Source: Bernardetiaceae bacterium (GTDB lineage Bacteria; Bacteroidota; Bacteroidia; Cytophagales; Thermoflexibacteraceae). From it: a DNA stretch of 64,000 nucleotides. Each line of letters starts with the position of its first letter. Position 1 is the stretch's first letter. A model generated the notes under the pieces. It saw nothing but the letters and a program-made list of their open reading frames with translations, was not told the origin of the DNA and ran no database searches. Below, piece by piece: positions 1 through 8,587 of the stretch. The position numbers and the translations under genes are program-made. The stretch covers positions 32,231 to 96,230 of the forward strand of contig JANWWZ010000009.1 in NCBI GenBank assembly GCA_025057115.1. The letters run 5' to 3'.

Positions 1-198
1 AGGGATATTAGCCATCTTTTATTTTACTATGTGTTCGGCTGTTATAAAGTAGCAGTGATTGCCCAGCAAATCTACGCCCGTTACAAAAAAGGACTTACGC
101 AAGACAAGCGCTTTGCCGATTTAATTCACGTAGTGAAAGCCTGTGGTGAGAGTGCGGCAAACGCCATTAAGTTCGGAAGAGTTACGCACTGGAAATAA
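1..198 (+). CDS. Phosphotransferase family protein, C-terminal fragment
   Basis: The reading frame is open from the first base and ends with TAA at 196-198, so only the last 65 codons are inside the window. The peptide has the pattern seen at the end of the ACAD10/aminoglycoside-phosphotransferase-like family: an aromatic YYVFG segment, then VAVIAQQIYARYKKG, then a short helix ending VTHWK. Family members are kinase-fold proteins, often found near acyl-CoA metabolism genes. The kinase core lies upstream and cannot be checked. The family call is recognition of the tail only, and the substrate is unknown. Confidence 0.6.
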   Translation, partial: RDISHLLFYYVFGCYKVAVIAQQIYARYKKGLTQDKRFADLIHVVKACGESAANAIKFGRVTHWK

Positions 199-253
199 CT
201 ACTATTGCAAGCCATCTTAGTAAATTATACAAAAGTCCGTTGTCTATACAACC

Positions 254-1054
254 ATGCAGGTAGTTATCGACCAAATGCAAAGGCAAGTTGCCCTGCCTGC
301 CTTGCCGCAAAAAATTATCTCCTTAGTGCCTTCTTTAACAGAGTTACTTTACGAGTTAGGATTAAGCCAGCGCATAGTAGGAGTTACCAAATTTTGCGTT
401 CATCCTGCCCAAGCCCGAAAAACGAAAACTATTATTGGCGGCACTAAGCAGTTTCGCATGGAGGTGATCCATCACCTCTATCCCGACTTAATTATTGGCA
501 ACAAAGAAGAAAACTACCGCGAAGGCATTGAATCACTTTCTCTTCATTATCCAGTTTGGATGAGCGATATTACTACCTTAGAAGATGCCCTACAAATGAT
601 TCTATCTATTGGCAACATTACTGGAACGGAAGCAAAAGCCTTTGCATTGGCAGAAAACATACGCCAAAAATTTGTTCTTCTGAAAGAGAAAACTGCTTTT
701 TGCTCAAGACCTCGCGTTCTATATCTTATTTGGCGTAAGCCTTGGATGGCTGCCGGGAAAAATACTTTCATTGACGACATGCTACAATGGGCGGGCTGGC
801 AAAATGTCCTGGCATTGCCTCGATATCCAGTACTGACGGAAAAGCAAATGACTGAACTGGCTCCTGACTGGGTATTTCTTTCCTCAGAGCCTTTTCCCTT
901 TGGTCAAAAACACATAGCAGAATTGCGACCCTTACTCCCTAAAGCACGCTTCCAGCTTGTAGAGGGGCAAATGTTTTCTTGGTATGGCAGTCGATTGCTA
1001 CACAGTGCTGACTATTTTGCTAGTTTGCAAAGGGCGTCTCGTACTTTGGGTTAA
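254..1054 (+). CDS. BtuF-like helical-backbone metal/cobalamin receptor
   Basis: A 266-aa protein of the periplasmic-binding-protein class with a helical backbone (BtuF/FepB fold). The N-terminal lobe starts with PQKIISLVPSLTELLYELG, the typical first helix of cobalamin receptors, followed by VGVTKFCVHP and a GGTKQ segment. The C-terminal lobe holds LIWRKPWMAAGKNTFIDDML. Family members deliver vitamin B12 or chelated metal to an ABC importer. Unusually, there is no signal peptide or lipobox: the fold begins within about 18 residues of Met1, and no better start is visible upstream. It may act in the cytoplasm or be exported in an atypical way. No importer genes are adjacent. Its stop faces the AlbA_2 gene 9 bp away. 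Confidence 0.8.
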   Translation: MQVVIDQMQRQVALPALPQKIISLVPSLTELLYELGLSQRIVGVTKFCVHPAQARKTKTIIGGTKQFRMEVIHHLYPDLIIGNKEENYREGIESLSLHYPVWMSDITTLEDALQMILSIGNITGTEAKAFALAENIRQKFVLLKEKTAFCSRPRVLYLIWRKPWMAAGKNTFIDDMLQWAGWQNVLALPRYPVLTEKQMTELAPDWVFLSSEPFPFGQKHIAELRPLLPKARFQLVEGQMFSWYGSRLLHSADYFASLQRASRTLG

Positions 1055-1063
1055 TTTTGGGGC

Positions 1064-1717
1064 TCACCAATCTTCGGGAGTTCGCATAAAGTAGTCGCCT
1101 GACTCATGGGGGATGATCTGAAGAACTTTTGCCAACGTGAGGCGCACCAGTAGAGTAGAAGCCTCCTTGAGGGATAAATGAGCAATGCGAGCAAAGGTTG
1201 CTACGTTGATCTGCCGATGTTCTGCTAGGTAATGCAATAGTAGGCGTTCGCGTTCTCCGTAAGTAAAGCCAATTTGTTGCCCCGAATTGGCATATTTGAG
1301 AATCTGACGCATTTCACGGCTGGCTTGTACACTGCGGTCAGCTACGCGTACGTAAGCTCGCCCCCTCCCTTGCCGAAAGTTGTAAATGACAAATACGGGC
1401 TTTTGTTGGCAAGGTTTGATGTAAAACACAAGTACTGTTCTATTAGCTGCAACGGGCACCTGTTTAAGTTCATACTCCACTGGTGGACTGCAATACTTGG
1501 CAATAGCATTTTTAATTACAAAGGCATCTTCATCGGGGTATTTGAGTCCAGGCAGAGAGCCATCATCGCCCACTCCAATGAGCAAGAAGCCGCCTTCTGT
1601 ATTGGCAAACGCTACCACTTCGCGCATAATTTTGTCGGGGTGCGATGCTTTTCTTTTAAATTCTATGGTGAGCCCCTCCCCTTGAGCAACTAATTTTTTC
1701 AGCTCGCGCAGTTCCAT
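1064..1717 (-). CDS. AlbA_2 (Schlafen-like) domain protein with C-terminal helix-turn-helix
   Basis: 217 aa. Residues about 10-130 match the AlbA_2 domain: EFKRK near residue 20, the FANTEGGFLLIGVGDDG block near 37-53, and the late YVRVADRSV motif. AlbA_2 domains are shared with Schlafen proteins and often occur in putative DNA- or RNA-binding regulators. The last 65 residues look like a winged helix (ERLLLHYLAEH..INVATFARIA). It is the last gene of a leftward run, 12 bp after hpt, so it is probably co-transcribed with purine salvage. The role is unknown; regulation is the simplest guess, and defence is not supported by the neighbours. Confidence 0.75.
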   Translation of the reverse strand: MELRELKKLVAQGEGLTIEFKRKASHPDKIMREVVAFANTEGGFLLIGVGDDGSLPGLKYPDEDAFVIKNAIAKYCSPPVEYELKQVPVAANRTVLVFYIKPCQQKPVFVIYNFRQGRGRAYVRVADRSVQASREMRQILKYANSGQQIGFTYGERERLLLHYLAEHRQINVATFARIAHLSLKEASTLLVRLTLAKVLQIIPHESGDYFMRTPEDW

Positions 1718-1729
1718 TGCGCTGGAGAT

Positions 1730-2305
1730 TTACTCAGTGCTCCAATCTTTTAGATCTCCTTGTGGGTCAGGAATTTGGTCTAAAATAAACAAGTCGCGTA
1801 AATTTCTTCCATATCCATCATAATCCAGTCCGTAGCCAACTACGAAGCGCGGCTCGATGCAAAAGCCCACGTATTTAATTTGCACAGCCTTTTGCAGTGC
1901 GTCGGGCTTGAGCAACAGTGCCACTACTTCCACAGAAGCTGGCTGATAGCGCTTGATTTCAGCAATCACTTCTGTGATAGTGATGCCCGTATCAATAATA
2001 TCTTCAATAACTATGATATGACGCCCGCGCAGGTCTTCTTCTATTCCAATAATTTGGTCCACCGTGCCGCTGCTGTGCATATTATGGTAAGAGGTAAACT
2101 TGACAAAGGAGATCTCCGAGGGAATATCTACAGTGCGTATCAGGTCGGCGGCGAAAATAAAAGCACCATTTAACACCGCTATAAACAAGGGATATTTTCC
2201 AGCATAGTCGTGGCTAATCTGCCTTCCCAGCTGTTGAACGCGCTGGCTAAGGGCTTCCGAGTCAATATACGGTATAAAATATTTGTCCTTAATGAGCAAC
2301 CGCAT
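1730..2305 (-). CDS. hpt: Hypoxanthine phosphoribosyltransferase
   Basis: 191 aa, a normal length for type I PRTases. It transfers phosphoribose from PRPP to hypoxanthine or guanine, giving IMP or GMP in cytoplasmic purine salvage. The PRPP-binding loop is IIVIEDIIDTGITITEV (about residues 95-111). The flexible-loop region carries SFVKFTSYHNM, and the C-terminal base-binding part has GFCIEPRFVVGYGLDYDGYGRNL. It follows the 35-aa MetS-like gene by only 5 bp and precedes the AlbA_2 gene by 12 bp, which points to one transcript starting at the NSS transporter. Confidence 0.93.
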   Translation of the reverse strand: MRLLIKDKYFIPYIDSEALSQRVQQLGRQISHDYAGKYPLFIAVLNGAFIFAADLIRTVDIPSEISFVKFTSYHNMHSSGTVDQIIGIEEDLRGRHIIVIEDIIDTGITITEVIAEIKRYQPASVEVVALLLKPDALQKAVQIKYVGFCIEPRFVVGYGLDYDGYGRNLRDLFILDQIPDPQGDLKDWSTE

Positions 2306-2310
2306 AGCAG

Positions 2311-2418
2311 TTAGTCATTCTTAGGCGGTGTTTTGAGCACTTTCCAGAAAAAATACCCTGTAATGCAAGTAACTAACACTTGCACGCTCACCATCATCAC
2401 TAAAGCAATAGGGGACAT
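2311..2418 (-). CDS. Small membrane protein, MetS-like small subunit of an NSS transporter (35 aa)
   Basis: A 35-codon frame, ATG at 2416-2418 and TAA at 2311-2313, sits 10 bp after the NSS transporter stop and 5 bp before hpt. The peptide starts MSPIALVMMVSVQVLVTC, continues ITGYFFWKVL and ends KTPPKND. This is one hydrophobic transmembrane helix followed by a short cationic cytoplasmic tail. In the MetP/MetS methionine carrier of Corynebacterium glutamicum an NSS-family protein needs a single-helix partner of this kind, and similar short genes follow NSS genes in many bacteria. Position, size and composition fit; no homology search was possible. Confidence 0.75.
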   Translation of the reverse strand: MSPIALVMMVSVQVLVTCITGYFFWKVLKTPPKND

Positions 2419-2428
2419 GGCAATATGT

Positions 2429-4033
2429 TTAATGATTCAACTTGCTTTTCTTGCGCTTGCGATAAGCTACAGCCACTAAAGCAGCTATTCCCACAAAAGT
2501 AGCCAACAATAATAACCGCGACGCATTGACAAAGGCGATGGATTTTTCTAAAAAATCAATTTTAGCCTGATCCTGCGACAGTTGGGCTTGAGCTAGTTGC
2601 TGGTAGAGAGTTTGATTGGTGACCTGACGCCATACATCAGGCAAACTGCTGAAAAATACCACTCCCAGCAAAATAGGTGTAATGTATTTGATGATGTATT
2701 TGTAAATGTACGGTATTTTGATGTCGGCTCCAGCGTTAATTTCTTCCCAGCCTTTCTCCATGCCGAAAACCCAAGCAAATAGGACAATTTCAGCAAAGGC
2801 AAAGAAAACTAAGGAGAAAGTACCTGCCCAAAAGTCGTATTCGTCAAACACGCCGTATTGAAAGAACAAGACAGTAGGAAGGCCAAGTAGCAAAATAGCC
2901 AAACCGAACATCCATGCCGCTTGCTCTCGGTTCCAGTTGAACTCGTCTTGTAAAAAACCTACAAAAGGCGTTCCCATTGCCAGAGAAGAAGTAATACCAG
3001 CAAAAAAGAGCAATCCAAACCAAAAGGTACCGCTGAGAGCAGCCAGTAAGGGTCCCCATTGTTCAAACAAATAAGGCAGGGTTCTAAAACCCAATCCTAA
3101 GCCGCCGTTTTTAGTCATTTCCACGACGGTATCAATACCCAGATAACCCACAGAAATGGGAATGAGAATAGAACTTCCCAGCACTACTTCTACAAATTCA
3201 TTCATCCAACCCGCGCTCATGGAGTTGAGAGCAATGTCATCTTTCGATTTCAAGTAAGAAGCGTAACACTGAATAGATCCCATGCCCACCGAAAGAGTAA
3301 AGAAAATTTGCCCTGCTGCCGCTAGCCATACTTTAGGGCTCCAAATGCTGGAAAAATCAGGTGTCCAGAGGAAATTAAGTCCTGCTGTACCGTTGTTAAT
3401 TGCTCCGTTTTCACCTGCTTTGATGGTAATGGCTTGGATGGCTAAGAAAATTCCAAACATGATTAACAACGGCATGGCAACTTTGGCTACTTTCTCCACC
3501 CCTCCCTTGAGCCCTCGAGAGAGAAAATAAGTGTTCAACCCTAGGCACAGGAGCCAAAACCATATAGCCTCATAAGGAATGCTAGTGGTGGTAGAATTCA
3601 CATTGACGTAATCGCTAAAAAAAGCCGCCACTTGCCCACTGTCTTTGTTGTGAAAAGTTCCTACCAAAGAGTGGTAGATATAAGCTAACGTCCAGGACTC
3701 CAAGTAACAGTAATACGCTGCTACTGCCAAATTAGTGAAAATGCCAAACACGCCAATGTACTTCCAAAAAGGCTGTTTGTTCATAGCATCCATGATAAAA
3801 GGCGTACTATGATGCCCAAATTTACCTCCATAGCGTCCTATGCTCCACTCCACCATTAGCAAAGGCAATCCCATCAATAAAAAGCAAACCAGATACGGAA
3901 TGATGAAAGCACCTCCTCCGTTTTGAATGGCTTGCACCGGAAAGCGCAAAAAGTTACCCAGTCCTACGGCATTTCCCGCCATTGCTAGTACCAGTCCTAT
4001 GCGAGAACCCCAAGATTCCTTGTTAGCACTCAT
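2429..4033 (-). CDS. Sodium-dependent transporter of the neurotransmitter:sodium symporter (NSS) family
   Basis: 534 aa with about 12 hydrophobic segments, the LeuT-like architecture. TM1 has the canonical unwound Na+/substrate motif GNAVGLGNFLRFP (residues 16-28), followed by GGGAFIIPY in TM2. The TM6-TM8 region has FFTLSVGMGS and TSSLAMGTPF. NSS proteins use the sodium gradient to import amino acids or related solutes across the inner membrane. The last 50 residues form an extra TM and a basic tail (AYRKRKKSK). It is followed after 10 bp by a MetS-like small subunit, which makes an amino-acid substrate such as a hydrophobic one plausible but unproven. Confidence 0.92.
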   Translation of the reverse strand: MSANKESWGSRIGLVLAMAGNAVGLGNFLRFPVQAIQNGGGAFIIPYLVCFLLMGLPLLMVEWSIGRYGGKFGHHSTPFIMDAMNKQPFWKYIGVFGIFTNLAVAAYYCYLESWTLAYIYHSLVGTFHNKDSGQVAAFFSDYVNVNSTTTSIPYEAIWFWLLCLGLNTYFLSRGLKGGVEKVAKVAMPLLIMFGIFLAIQAITIKAGENGAINNGTAGLNFLWTPDFSSIWSPKVWLAAAGQIFFTLSVGMGSIQCYASYLKSKDDIALNSMSAGWMNEFVEVVLGSSILIPISVGYLGIDTVVEMTKNGGLGLGFRTLPYLFEQWGPLLAALSGTFWFGLLFFAGITSSLAMGTPFVGFLQDEFNWNREQAAWMFGLAILLLGLPTVLFFQYGVFDEYDFWAGTFSLVFFAFAEIVLFAWVFGMEKGWEEINAGADIKIPYIYKYIIKYITPILLGVVFFSSLPDVWRQVTNQTLYQQLAQAQLSQDQAKIDFLEKSIAFVNASRLLLLATFVGIAALVAVAYRKRKKSKLNH

Positions 4034-4190
4034 TCGAAACAGTCTTGTGATTAGTTATTTGTCTTGAGCTACTTCCTTGAGCAGGTGTTTAGCAAGGTTT
4101 GTACTCACCTGCAAAATTTAAACAACGCTATTGGCATGTAATAATACGATTAAATCCACTACTTTTACAACACCTTCAACACTTTCGCAC

Positions 4191-4403
4191 ATGAAAAAGA
4201 CACTAGCAACGCTTGTAGTGATGACAGGAGTATTTTTAAACAGTTGGTCTGCTAGCTTGGTCAATCTCTTTGGCGACAAGCCCCCTGTTGTCCTACAGAA
4301 TGATGACGATACTAAGAAAGACAAAAAAAGCCACAAGAAAAATAAAAAATCCTCTTGTTGTTCCAAATCCTGTCGTAGTGCCAAGAAGCAATCCGAACAA
4401 TGA
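4191..4403 (+). CDS. Small exported Lys/Cys-rich protein, unknown function (70 aa)
   Basis: I place the start at ATG 4191 rather than the upstream 4131, because MKKTLATLVVMTGVFLNSWSA is then a clean signal peptide. The mature part is about 48 residues: a short FGDKPPVVLQNDDD linker, then a very lysine-rich stretch, and a C-terminal cluster CCSKSC with three cysteines. The last bases overlap the next gene (TGA/ATG overlap at 4400-4403), so the two are probably translated together. Nothing is recognised. A basic, cysteine-bearing exported peptide could bind metal, polyanion or a partner, but this is a guess. Confidence 0.6.
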   Translation: MKKTLATLVVMTGVFLNSWSASLVNLFGDKPPVVLQNDDDTKKDKKSHKKNKKSSCCSKSCRSAKKQSEQ

Positions 4404-4945
4404 AGTTACTTCGTGGGCTAATCATCTGCTGTCAGGTAGGTATGTGCGCTGCAGTTGGTACCCATTGCGGATCCACTTACCAAGTATATGCATGGCAAAG
4501 AGGGCAAGCGCGCCACATGAATTTGCGCACTAAAGATACGCTCAAAACTCCTTTTTCACTAGTAAAAGCCCAGGACTACGGCATTGTAGTGGAATTTTTT
4601 TCTGCTCCGATGCTTTCTATTAGTTCAGGAGCTTTGCCTGCCAGTCGACAAGAGCTAGTCAATGATGTTATTCGGCAAATTATTATCACTGCTGACAAGG
4701 AAGTAGAAAAATTTCAAGCGGGAGAAAACCTCAATAAAATTTTTTTGGCAAATGTTACCGCTGATGATTTTCGCATCCCGGCAGATAGTTTTGCGCGCCG
4801 CCCCCCTGTACCAGTTACCCGAGTACTTTTTTTGAAATTCAATCAGTCAGTTCAAAAACGCGACACTATTACTTTCCAACTGACTTTGCAATTACTTCCC
4901 CCTCGGCAGTTTAGTTTCAAATTGCCTCCTATTGTATTGGAGTAA
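4400..4945 (+). CDS. Hypothetical exported protein, translationally coupled to the small Lys/Cys-rich gene
   Basis: 181 aa. ATG 4400 overlaps the preceding stop codon. The N-terminus (MKLLRGLIICCQVGMCAAVG) is hydrophobic with cysteines and could be a signal peptide or anchor. The rest is mixed alpha/beta, with a long helix (LVNDVIRQIIITADKEVEKF, about residues 90-109) and a C-terminal beta-rich section (VTRVLFLKFNQ...FQLTLQLLPP). No family is recognised. The gene pair is isolated, with the NSS operon transcribed away on the left and the SDR converging from the right. Confidence 0.6.
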   Translation: MKLLRGLIICCQVGMCAAVGTHCGSTYQVYAWQRGQARHMNLRTKDTLKTPFSLVKAQDYGIVVEFFSAPMLSISSGALPASRQELVNDVIRQIIITADKEVEKFQAGENLNKIFLANVTADDFRIPADSFARRPPVPVTRVLFLKFNQSVQKRDTITFQLTLQLLPPRQFSFKLPPIVLE

Positions 4946-5111
4946 AGCAGTCTGGTGCGTATCTCCGAAAGTTGCAAAAAGTTCTTCTTGCTAAGCATGA
5001 TGCCCTGCCAGCAAAGCAAATTTTTAGTTTTCAACTCACTTGCAGGCAGCTGGTAATTTTGCCCAGCAACATGCTAACACAACAAAGATTGCAAGAGGCT
5101 AATTTGTAAAT

Positions 5112-5867
5112 TTAGCGGCAAGTATAGCCACCATCTACAGGCAAAGTAATCCCCGTAACGTAGCGCGACTCATCACTGGCAAGGTAAACAGCAGCATAGG
5201 CAATATCTTTTACTTCAGGCATGCCAGGAATGATGTTGAGATTAAATAGCTGGTTACGAGTAGCTTCTGGGTCAGGAGAAGTATTGATGAAATGCTCTAC
5301 CAAGTCAGTCATTACAGCTGTGGGGGCAATGGCATTTACTCGAATATTCTCCGCCCCGTACTCAATAGCAACTGCTCGAGTAAGGTTAATCACCGCTCCT
5401 TTGGAAGCGCAATAGGCTGGCAAGTTGGGGAAACCTACCATACCCGCAATCGAAGCCATGTTAATGATAGAGCCTCCTTTGGGTTGCTGGCGCATCATTA
5501 GGTCTAGGCATGCTTTCATCACATAGAAAACACCATTCAAATTCACCTCTATAACGCGCTTCCAATTATCCAACGAACTAAGATGCGAAATTTTTTGCTC
5601 GCCATCTATGCCAGCATTGTTTACCAGCACGTCCAGCCGACCAAATTGCTGCTCTATTTCCTTGAGTACCTGAGCTACTGCAGAAGCATCCGTTACATCT
5701 AAGTGAAAAAAAGTGCCTTTGATACTTTGGGCTACTGCTTGACCTTTCTCAGCATTAATATCGGCAATGATTACCCTTGCTCCCTGCCGAGCAAATTCTT
5801 CAGCGATGCCTTTTCCTAAACCTGCTGCACCGCCTGTAATGAAAGTTATCTTTCCTGCCAGTCTCAT
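5112..5867 (-). CDS. SDR family oxidoreductase (3-oxoacyl-reductase-like)
   Basis: 251 aa, classical short-chain dehydrogenase/reductase. The cofactor motif TGGAAGLGKG lies at 11-20, NNAG at 83-86, and the catalytic set is Asn109, Ser139, Tyr152 and Lys156 (YCASK). The acidic residue Asp36 after the second strand (IIADIN) suggests a preference for NAD(H) over NADP(H). C-terminal DESRYVTGITLPVDGGYT is typical of the FabG-like branch. The substrate cannot be read from sequence. It lies downstream of crtI and crtB on the same strand with an 85-bp gap, so a link with carotenoid end-group chemistry is possible but not shown. Confidence 0.88.
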   Translation of the reverse strand: MRLAGKITFITGGAAGLGKGIAEEFARQGARVIIADINAEKGQAVAQSIKGTFFHLDVTDASAVAQVLKEIEQQFGRLDVLVNNAGIDGEQKISHLSSLDNWKRVIEVNLNGVFYVMKACLDLMMRQQPKGGSIINMASIAGMVGFPNLPAYCASKGAVINLTRAVAIEYGAENIRVNAIAPTAVMTDLVEHFINTSPDPEATRNQLFNLNIIPGMPEVKDIAYAAVYLASDESRYVTGITLPVDGGYTCR

Positions 5868-5952
5868 ATTAAGGTGTGGTTAATGGGGTATTTGGCAAAG
5901 GCAAGTTAGTGGAATTTTGACATAGTTAACTGGCAGGTACAATTTTTTTGGT

Positions 5953-6789
5953 TTAGATGTAATTGAGGCGATGCTTAAAGTAGCTTTCTGCAAGCAAGTA
6001 AATTTTTCGCTTATCGGAAACGCGAATCCGCTCTGAAAGGACTTTAGAGGGAGGTGCCTGCTGTATCTTCTTAAATAAGCGCAAGTAGTATACGTAAGCC
6101 AAGTATACCCCCAGCCGAGCTTTGCGCGGTAGTTGGAGAATGCCTTGATAGGCTTGGTCGAAATCCTTTTGGATATCGGCTTCTATGGCTCGTTTGGCAT
6201 TGCCGTCAAAGCGGTTGAAATCTACCCCAGGAAAGTAAACGCGTCCGCGCTCAAAGTAATCGCTTTTCATATCGCGCAAGAAATTGACTTTTTGAAAAGC
6301 CGCTCCCAGTCTGCGAGCAGCAGGGGCAAGCCTTTGGTAAAGAGCCTCATCTCCTTCGCAAAATACGCGCAAACACATTAGCCCTACCACTTCTGCAGAA
6401 CCATAAATATACTCCTTATAGTGTTCGTCATTGTACTGCTGGAAATACAAATCCATTTCCATGCTGTGCAAGAAAGCCTCTATCAATTCCCGTTCAATGC
6501 GATAGGTGTTTACTACCCATTGAAAAGAATGTAGCACTGGATTAAGACTAATTTTTTGCTCGATGGCTGCGTAAGTATCTTGGCGAAAGCGCTCCAACAG
6601 AGCTTTTTTGTCATGCTGGTGAAATGTATCTACAATTTCATCCGCATAGCGCACAAATCCGTAGATGGCGTAAATAGGCTTATGCAGCGAAGGATCAAAC
6701 ATGCGAATGCCCAGCGAAAAAGAAGTGCTGTAACTTTTAGTTACTATTTCGCTGCATTTGAGGGTGGTTTGCGTGAACAGGTCAAACAT
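5953..6789 (-). CDS. crtB: Phytoene synthase (squalene/phytoene synthase family)
   Basis: 278 aa. It condenses two geranylgeranyl diphosphates to phytoene, the first committed carotenoid step. Both Asp-rich Mg2+/diphosphate motifs are present: YADEIVD at about 47-53 and RDMKSDYFERGRVYFP at about 172-187. The start MFDLFTQTTLKCSEIVTKSY and the YSTSFSLGIRM segment are typical of the Bacteroidota CrtB group. It lies 94 bp downstream of crtI in the same direction and probably shares its transcript. Cyclase, hydroxylase and ketolase genes are not in the window. Confidence 0.93.
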   Translation of the reverse strand: MFDLFTQTTLKCSEIVTKSYSTSFSLGIRMFDPSLHKPIYAIYGFVRYADEIVDTFHQHDKKALLERFRQDTYAAIEQKISLNPVLHSFQWVVNTYRIERELIEAFLHSMEMDLYFQQYNDEHYKEYIYGSAEVVGLMCLRVFCEGDEALYQRLAPAARRLGAAFQKVNFLRDMKSDYFERGRVYFPGVDFNRFDGNAKRAIEADIQKDFDQAYQGILQLPRKARLGVYLAYVYYLRLFKKIQQAPPSKVLSERIRVSDKRKIYLLAESYFKHRLNYI

Positions 6790-6883
6790 ACTCTAACAAC
6801 AGCATTAGGATGCAACTATTGGCGTTGGTTTAACTGTTTGCCCGTTGGTTTAGTTTAGCCTAAAATACAAATTTTCGCAAAAA

Positions 6884-8356
6884 TTAATGCATTACTTCTT
6901 CGATAAGGCGAGCTACTACTTGTCCAGAAATAAGCGAAGGCGGCACTCCTGGTCCTGGCACGGTTAGCTGACCTGTGTGAAATAAATTGCGAACTTTTTT
7001 GCTTCTCAATGCAGGTTTAAAAATAGCAGTTTGAAAAAGCGTATTAGCCAGTCCGTAGGCATTTCCTTTAAAAGAATGATATTCACTGACAAAATCGCGA
7101 TAGGCAAACGTCTCTTTGACAATCACATGAGGACGGATGGTCTCTCCTGTGCGGCGTTCTAACCGCTCCATGACAATGTGGTAGTATTTTTCTCGAATTT
7201 GGGGACTATCAGGCAGACCAGCAGCTACGGGAATGAGCAAGAATACATTTTCGCACCCTGGAGGAGCTACACTAGGGTCAGTAATAGAAGGCACCGAGGC
7301 ATAAAACAATGGTCGCTGAGGCCAGCAAGGAGTATGGTAAATTTCTGAGGCATGTAGGTTAAAATCTTCGTCAAAAAATAAGTTGTGGTGCAATAAATTT
7401 TTTAGTCGCTTGTTAATGCCCAAGTAGTAAAGCAAGCAAGAAGGTGCCATTATGCGTGAGTTCCAATAACTTTCTGAGTAACTGCGAAAAGCAGCAGGTA
7501 GCAAAGCTGTTTCGCAATGGTGATAATCTCCGCTGTTAATGACTACGTCAGCGCTAAATTGCTCTTTATCAGTAATGACAGCGGCGATTTTGCTTTGGTG
7601 TATTTCCAACGTTACCACAGGGGAATTAAGCCGTATTTGGACGCCCTTTTCTTGAGCCAGCGCTGTCATGGCTTCCACGATGCGGTACATCCCCCCCATA
7701 GGATACCAGGTACCTAGTTGAATATCAGCATAGTTCATTAGGCTGTAAAGGGCAGGAATGCTCCGTGCTGTCCCTCCTAAAAACAAAACGGGAAATTCCA
7801 TGATTCTAATCAGGTGCTCGTCTTTGAAGAACTTGCGCACGTGGCTAGCCATGCTCTGGAACAAGTCCATGCGAAAGAGTTCCACCAACAAACGCAAGTC
7901 GGCAAACTCCCACCAAGAAAGGCTAGGCTTGTAAACAAACTCGGTCATGCCCACTTTGTATTTGTAGGCTGCTTGTCTTATGAATTCATCTAACTTTGGG
8001 GATGAACCTGGCTCTATGCGTTCACACAACTGGCGAAAGGAATCATACTGAGCAGGGATATCGATTTGCTTATCATCTTCAAAGAAAACGCGGTAGGAAG
8101 GATCGAGGCGCACTAGCTGGTAATACTGGCTTACTTTTTTGCCAAACCAGCCGAAGTAGGTTTCAAATACGTCGGGCATCCAGTACCAGCTAGGTCCCAT
8201 GTCAAAGCGAAACCCTTCTTTTTCTAGCACTCGGGCACGCCCCCCCGTTTGAGAGTGCTTCTCTAAAATAGTTACTTGCCAACCTTTAGCTGCTAAGCTA
8301 GTAGCAGCTGAAAGCCCTGCAAACCCCGCTCCGATGACAATTGCCGTTTTCGCCAT
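6884..8356 (-). CDS. crtI: Phytoene desaturase
   Basis: 490 aa from the ATG at 8356, chosen because MAKTAIVIGAGFAGLSAATSL then starts directly with the FAD-binding dinucleotide fold; a start three codons upstream also exists. The second FAD contact GGRARVLEKEGFRFDMGPSWYWMP is near residue 40-63. The C-terminal signature lies in LFHTGQLTVPGPGVPPSLISG. CrtI-type enzymes introduce double bonds into phytoene to give neurosporene or lycopene at the membrane. The pair crtI-crtB indicates a pigmented cell. The 231 bp upstream contain no gene and should hold the promoter. Confidence 0.94.
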   Translation of the reverse strand: MAKTAIVIGAGFAGLSAATSLAAKGWQVTILEKHSQTGGRARVLEKEGFRFDMGPSWYWMPDVFETYFGWFGKKVSQYYQLVRLDPSYRVFFEDDKQIDIPAQYDSFRQLCERIEPGSSPKLDEFIRQAAYKYKVGMTEFVYKPSLSWWEFADLRLLVELFRMDLFQSMASHVRKFFKDEHLIRIMEFPVLFLGGTARSIPALYSLMNYADIQLGTWYPMGGMYRIVEAMTALAQEKGVQIRLNSPVVTLEIHQSKIAAVITDKEQFSADVVINSGDYHHCETALLPAAFRSYSESYWNSRIMAPSCLLYYLGINKRLKNLLHHNLFFDEDFNLHASEIYHTPCWPQRPLFYASVPSITDPSVAPPGCENVFLLIPVAAGLPDSPQIREKYYHIVMERLERRTGETIRPHVIVKETFAYRDFVSEYHSFKGNAYGLANTLFQTAIFKPALRSKKVRNLFHTGQLTVPGPGVPPSLISGQVVARLIEEVMH

Positions 8357-8587
8357 GTAAAACAAAATTTGTCATCATAACTTAAAACCAACAGGGAAAG
8401 TTTGTAAATGCTTTAAGCCCTTCCCTACCAGTTCTTTCACCACTTTGATGCGGTTCTGGTTAATTCCCTCCGCTACAATTTGCTACCGCTTTGTAACACC
8501 TTTTTAAGGTCGCAAATAACACTTTAGTTGGTTAGCCAAAGTTTGACCAGACAAGGCAAATTTTTTACAGGCTTTTCATGCAAGAAG

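Noticed and set aside
1064..1717. AlbA_2 protein as an anti-phage Schlafen-like defence gene
   Set aside because: It sits at the end of a metabolic operon with no nuclease or other defence module.
4118..4384. Minus-strand frame over the small Lys/Cys-rich gene
   Set aside because: It is a mirror of the lysine-rich coding run and has no recognisable features.
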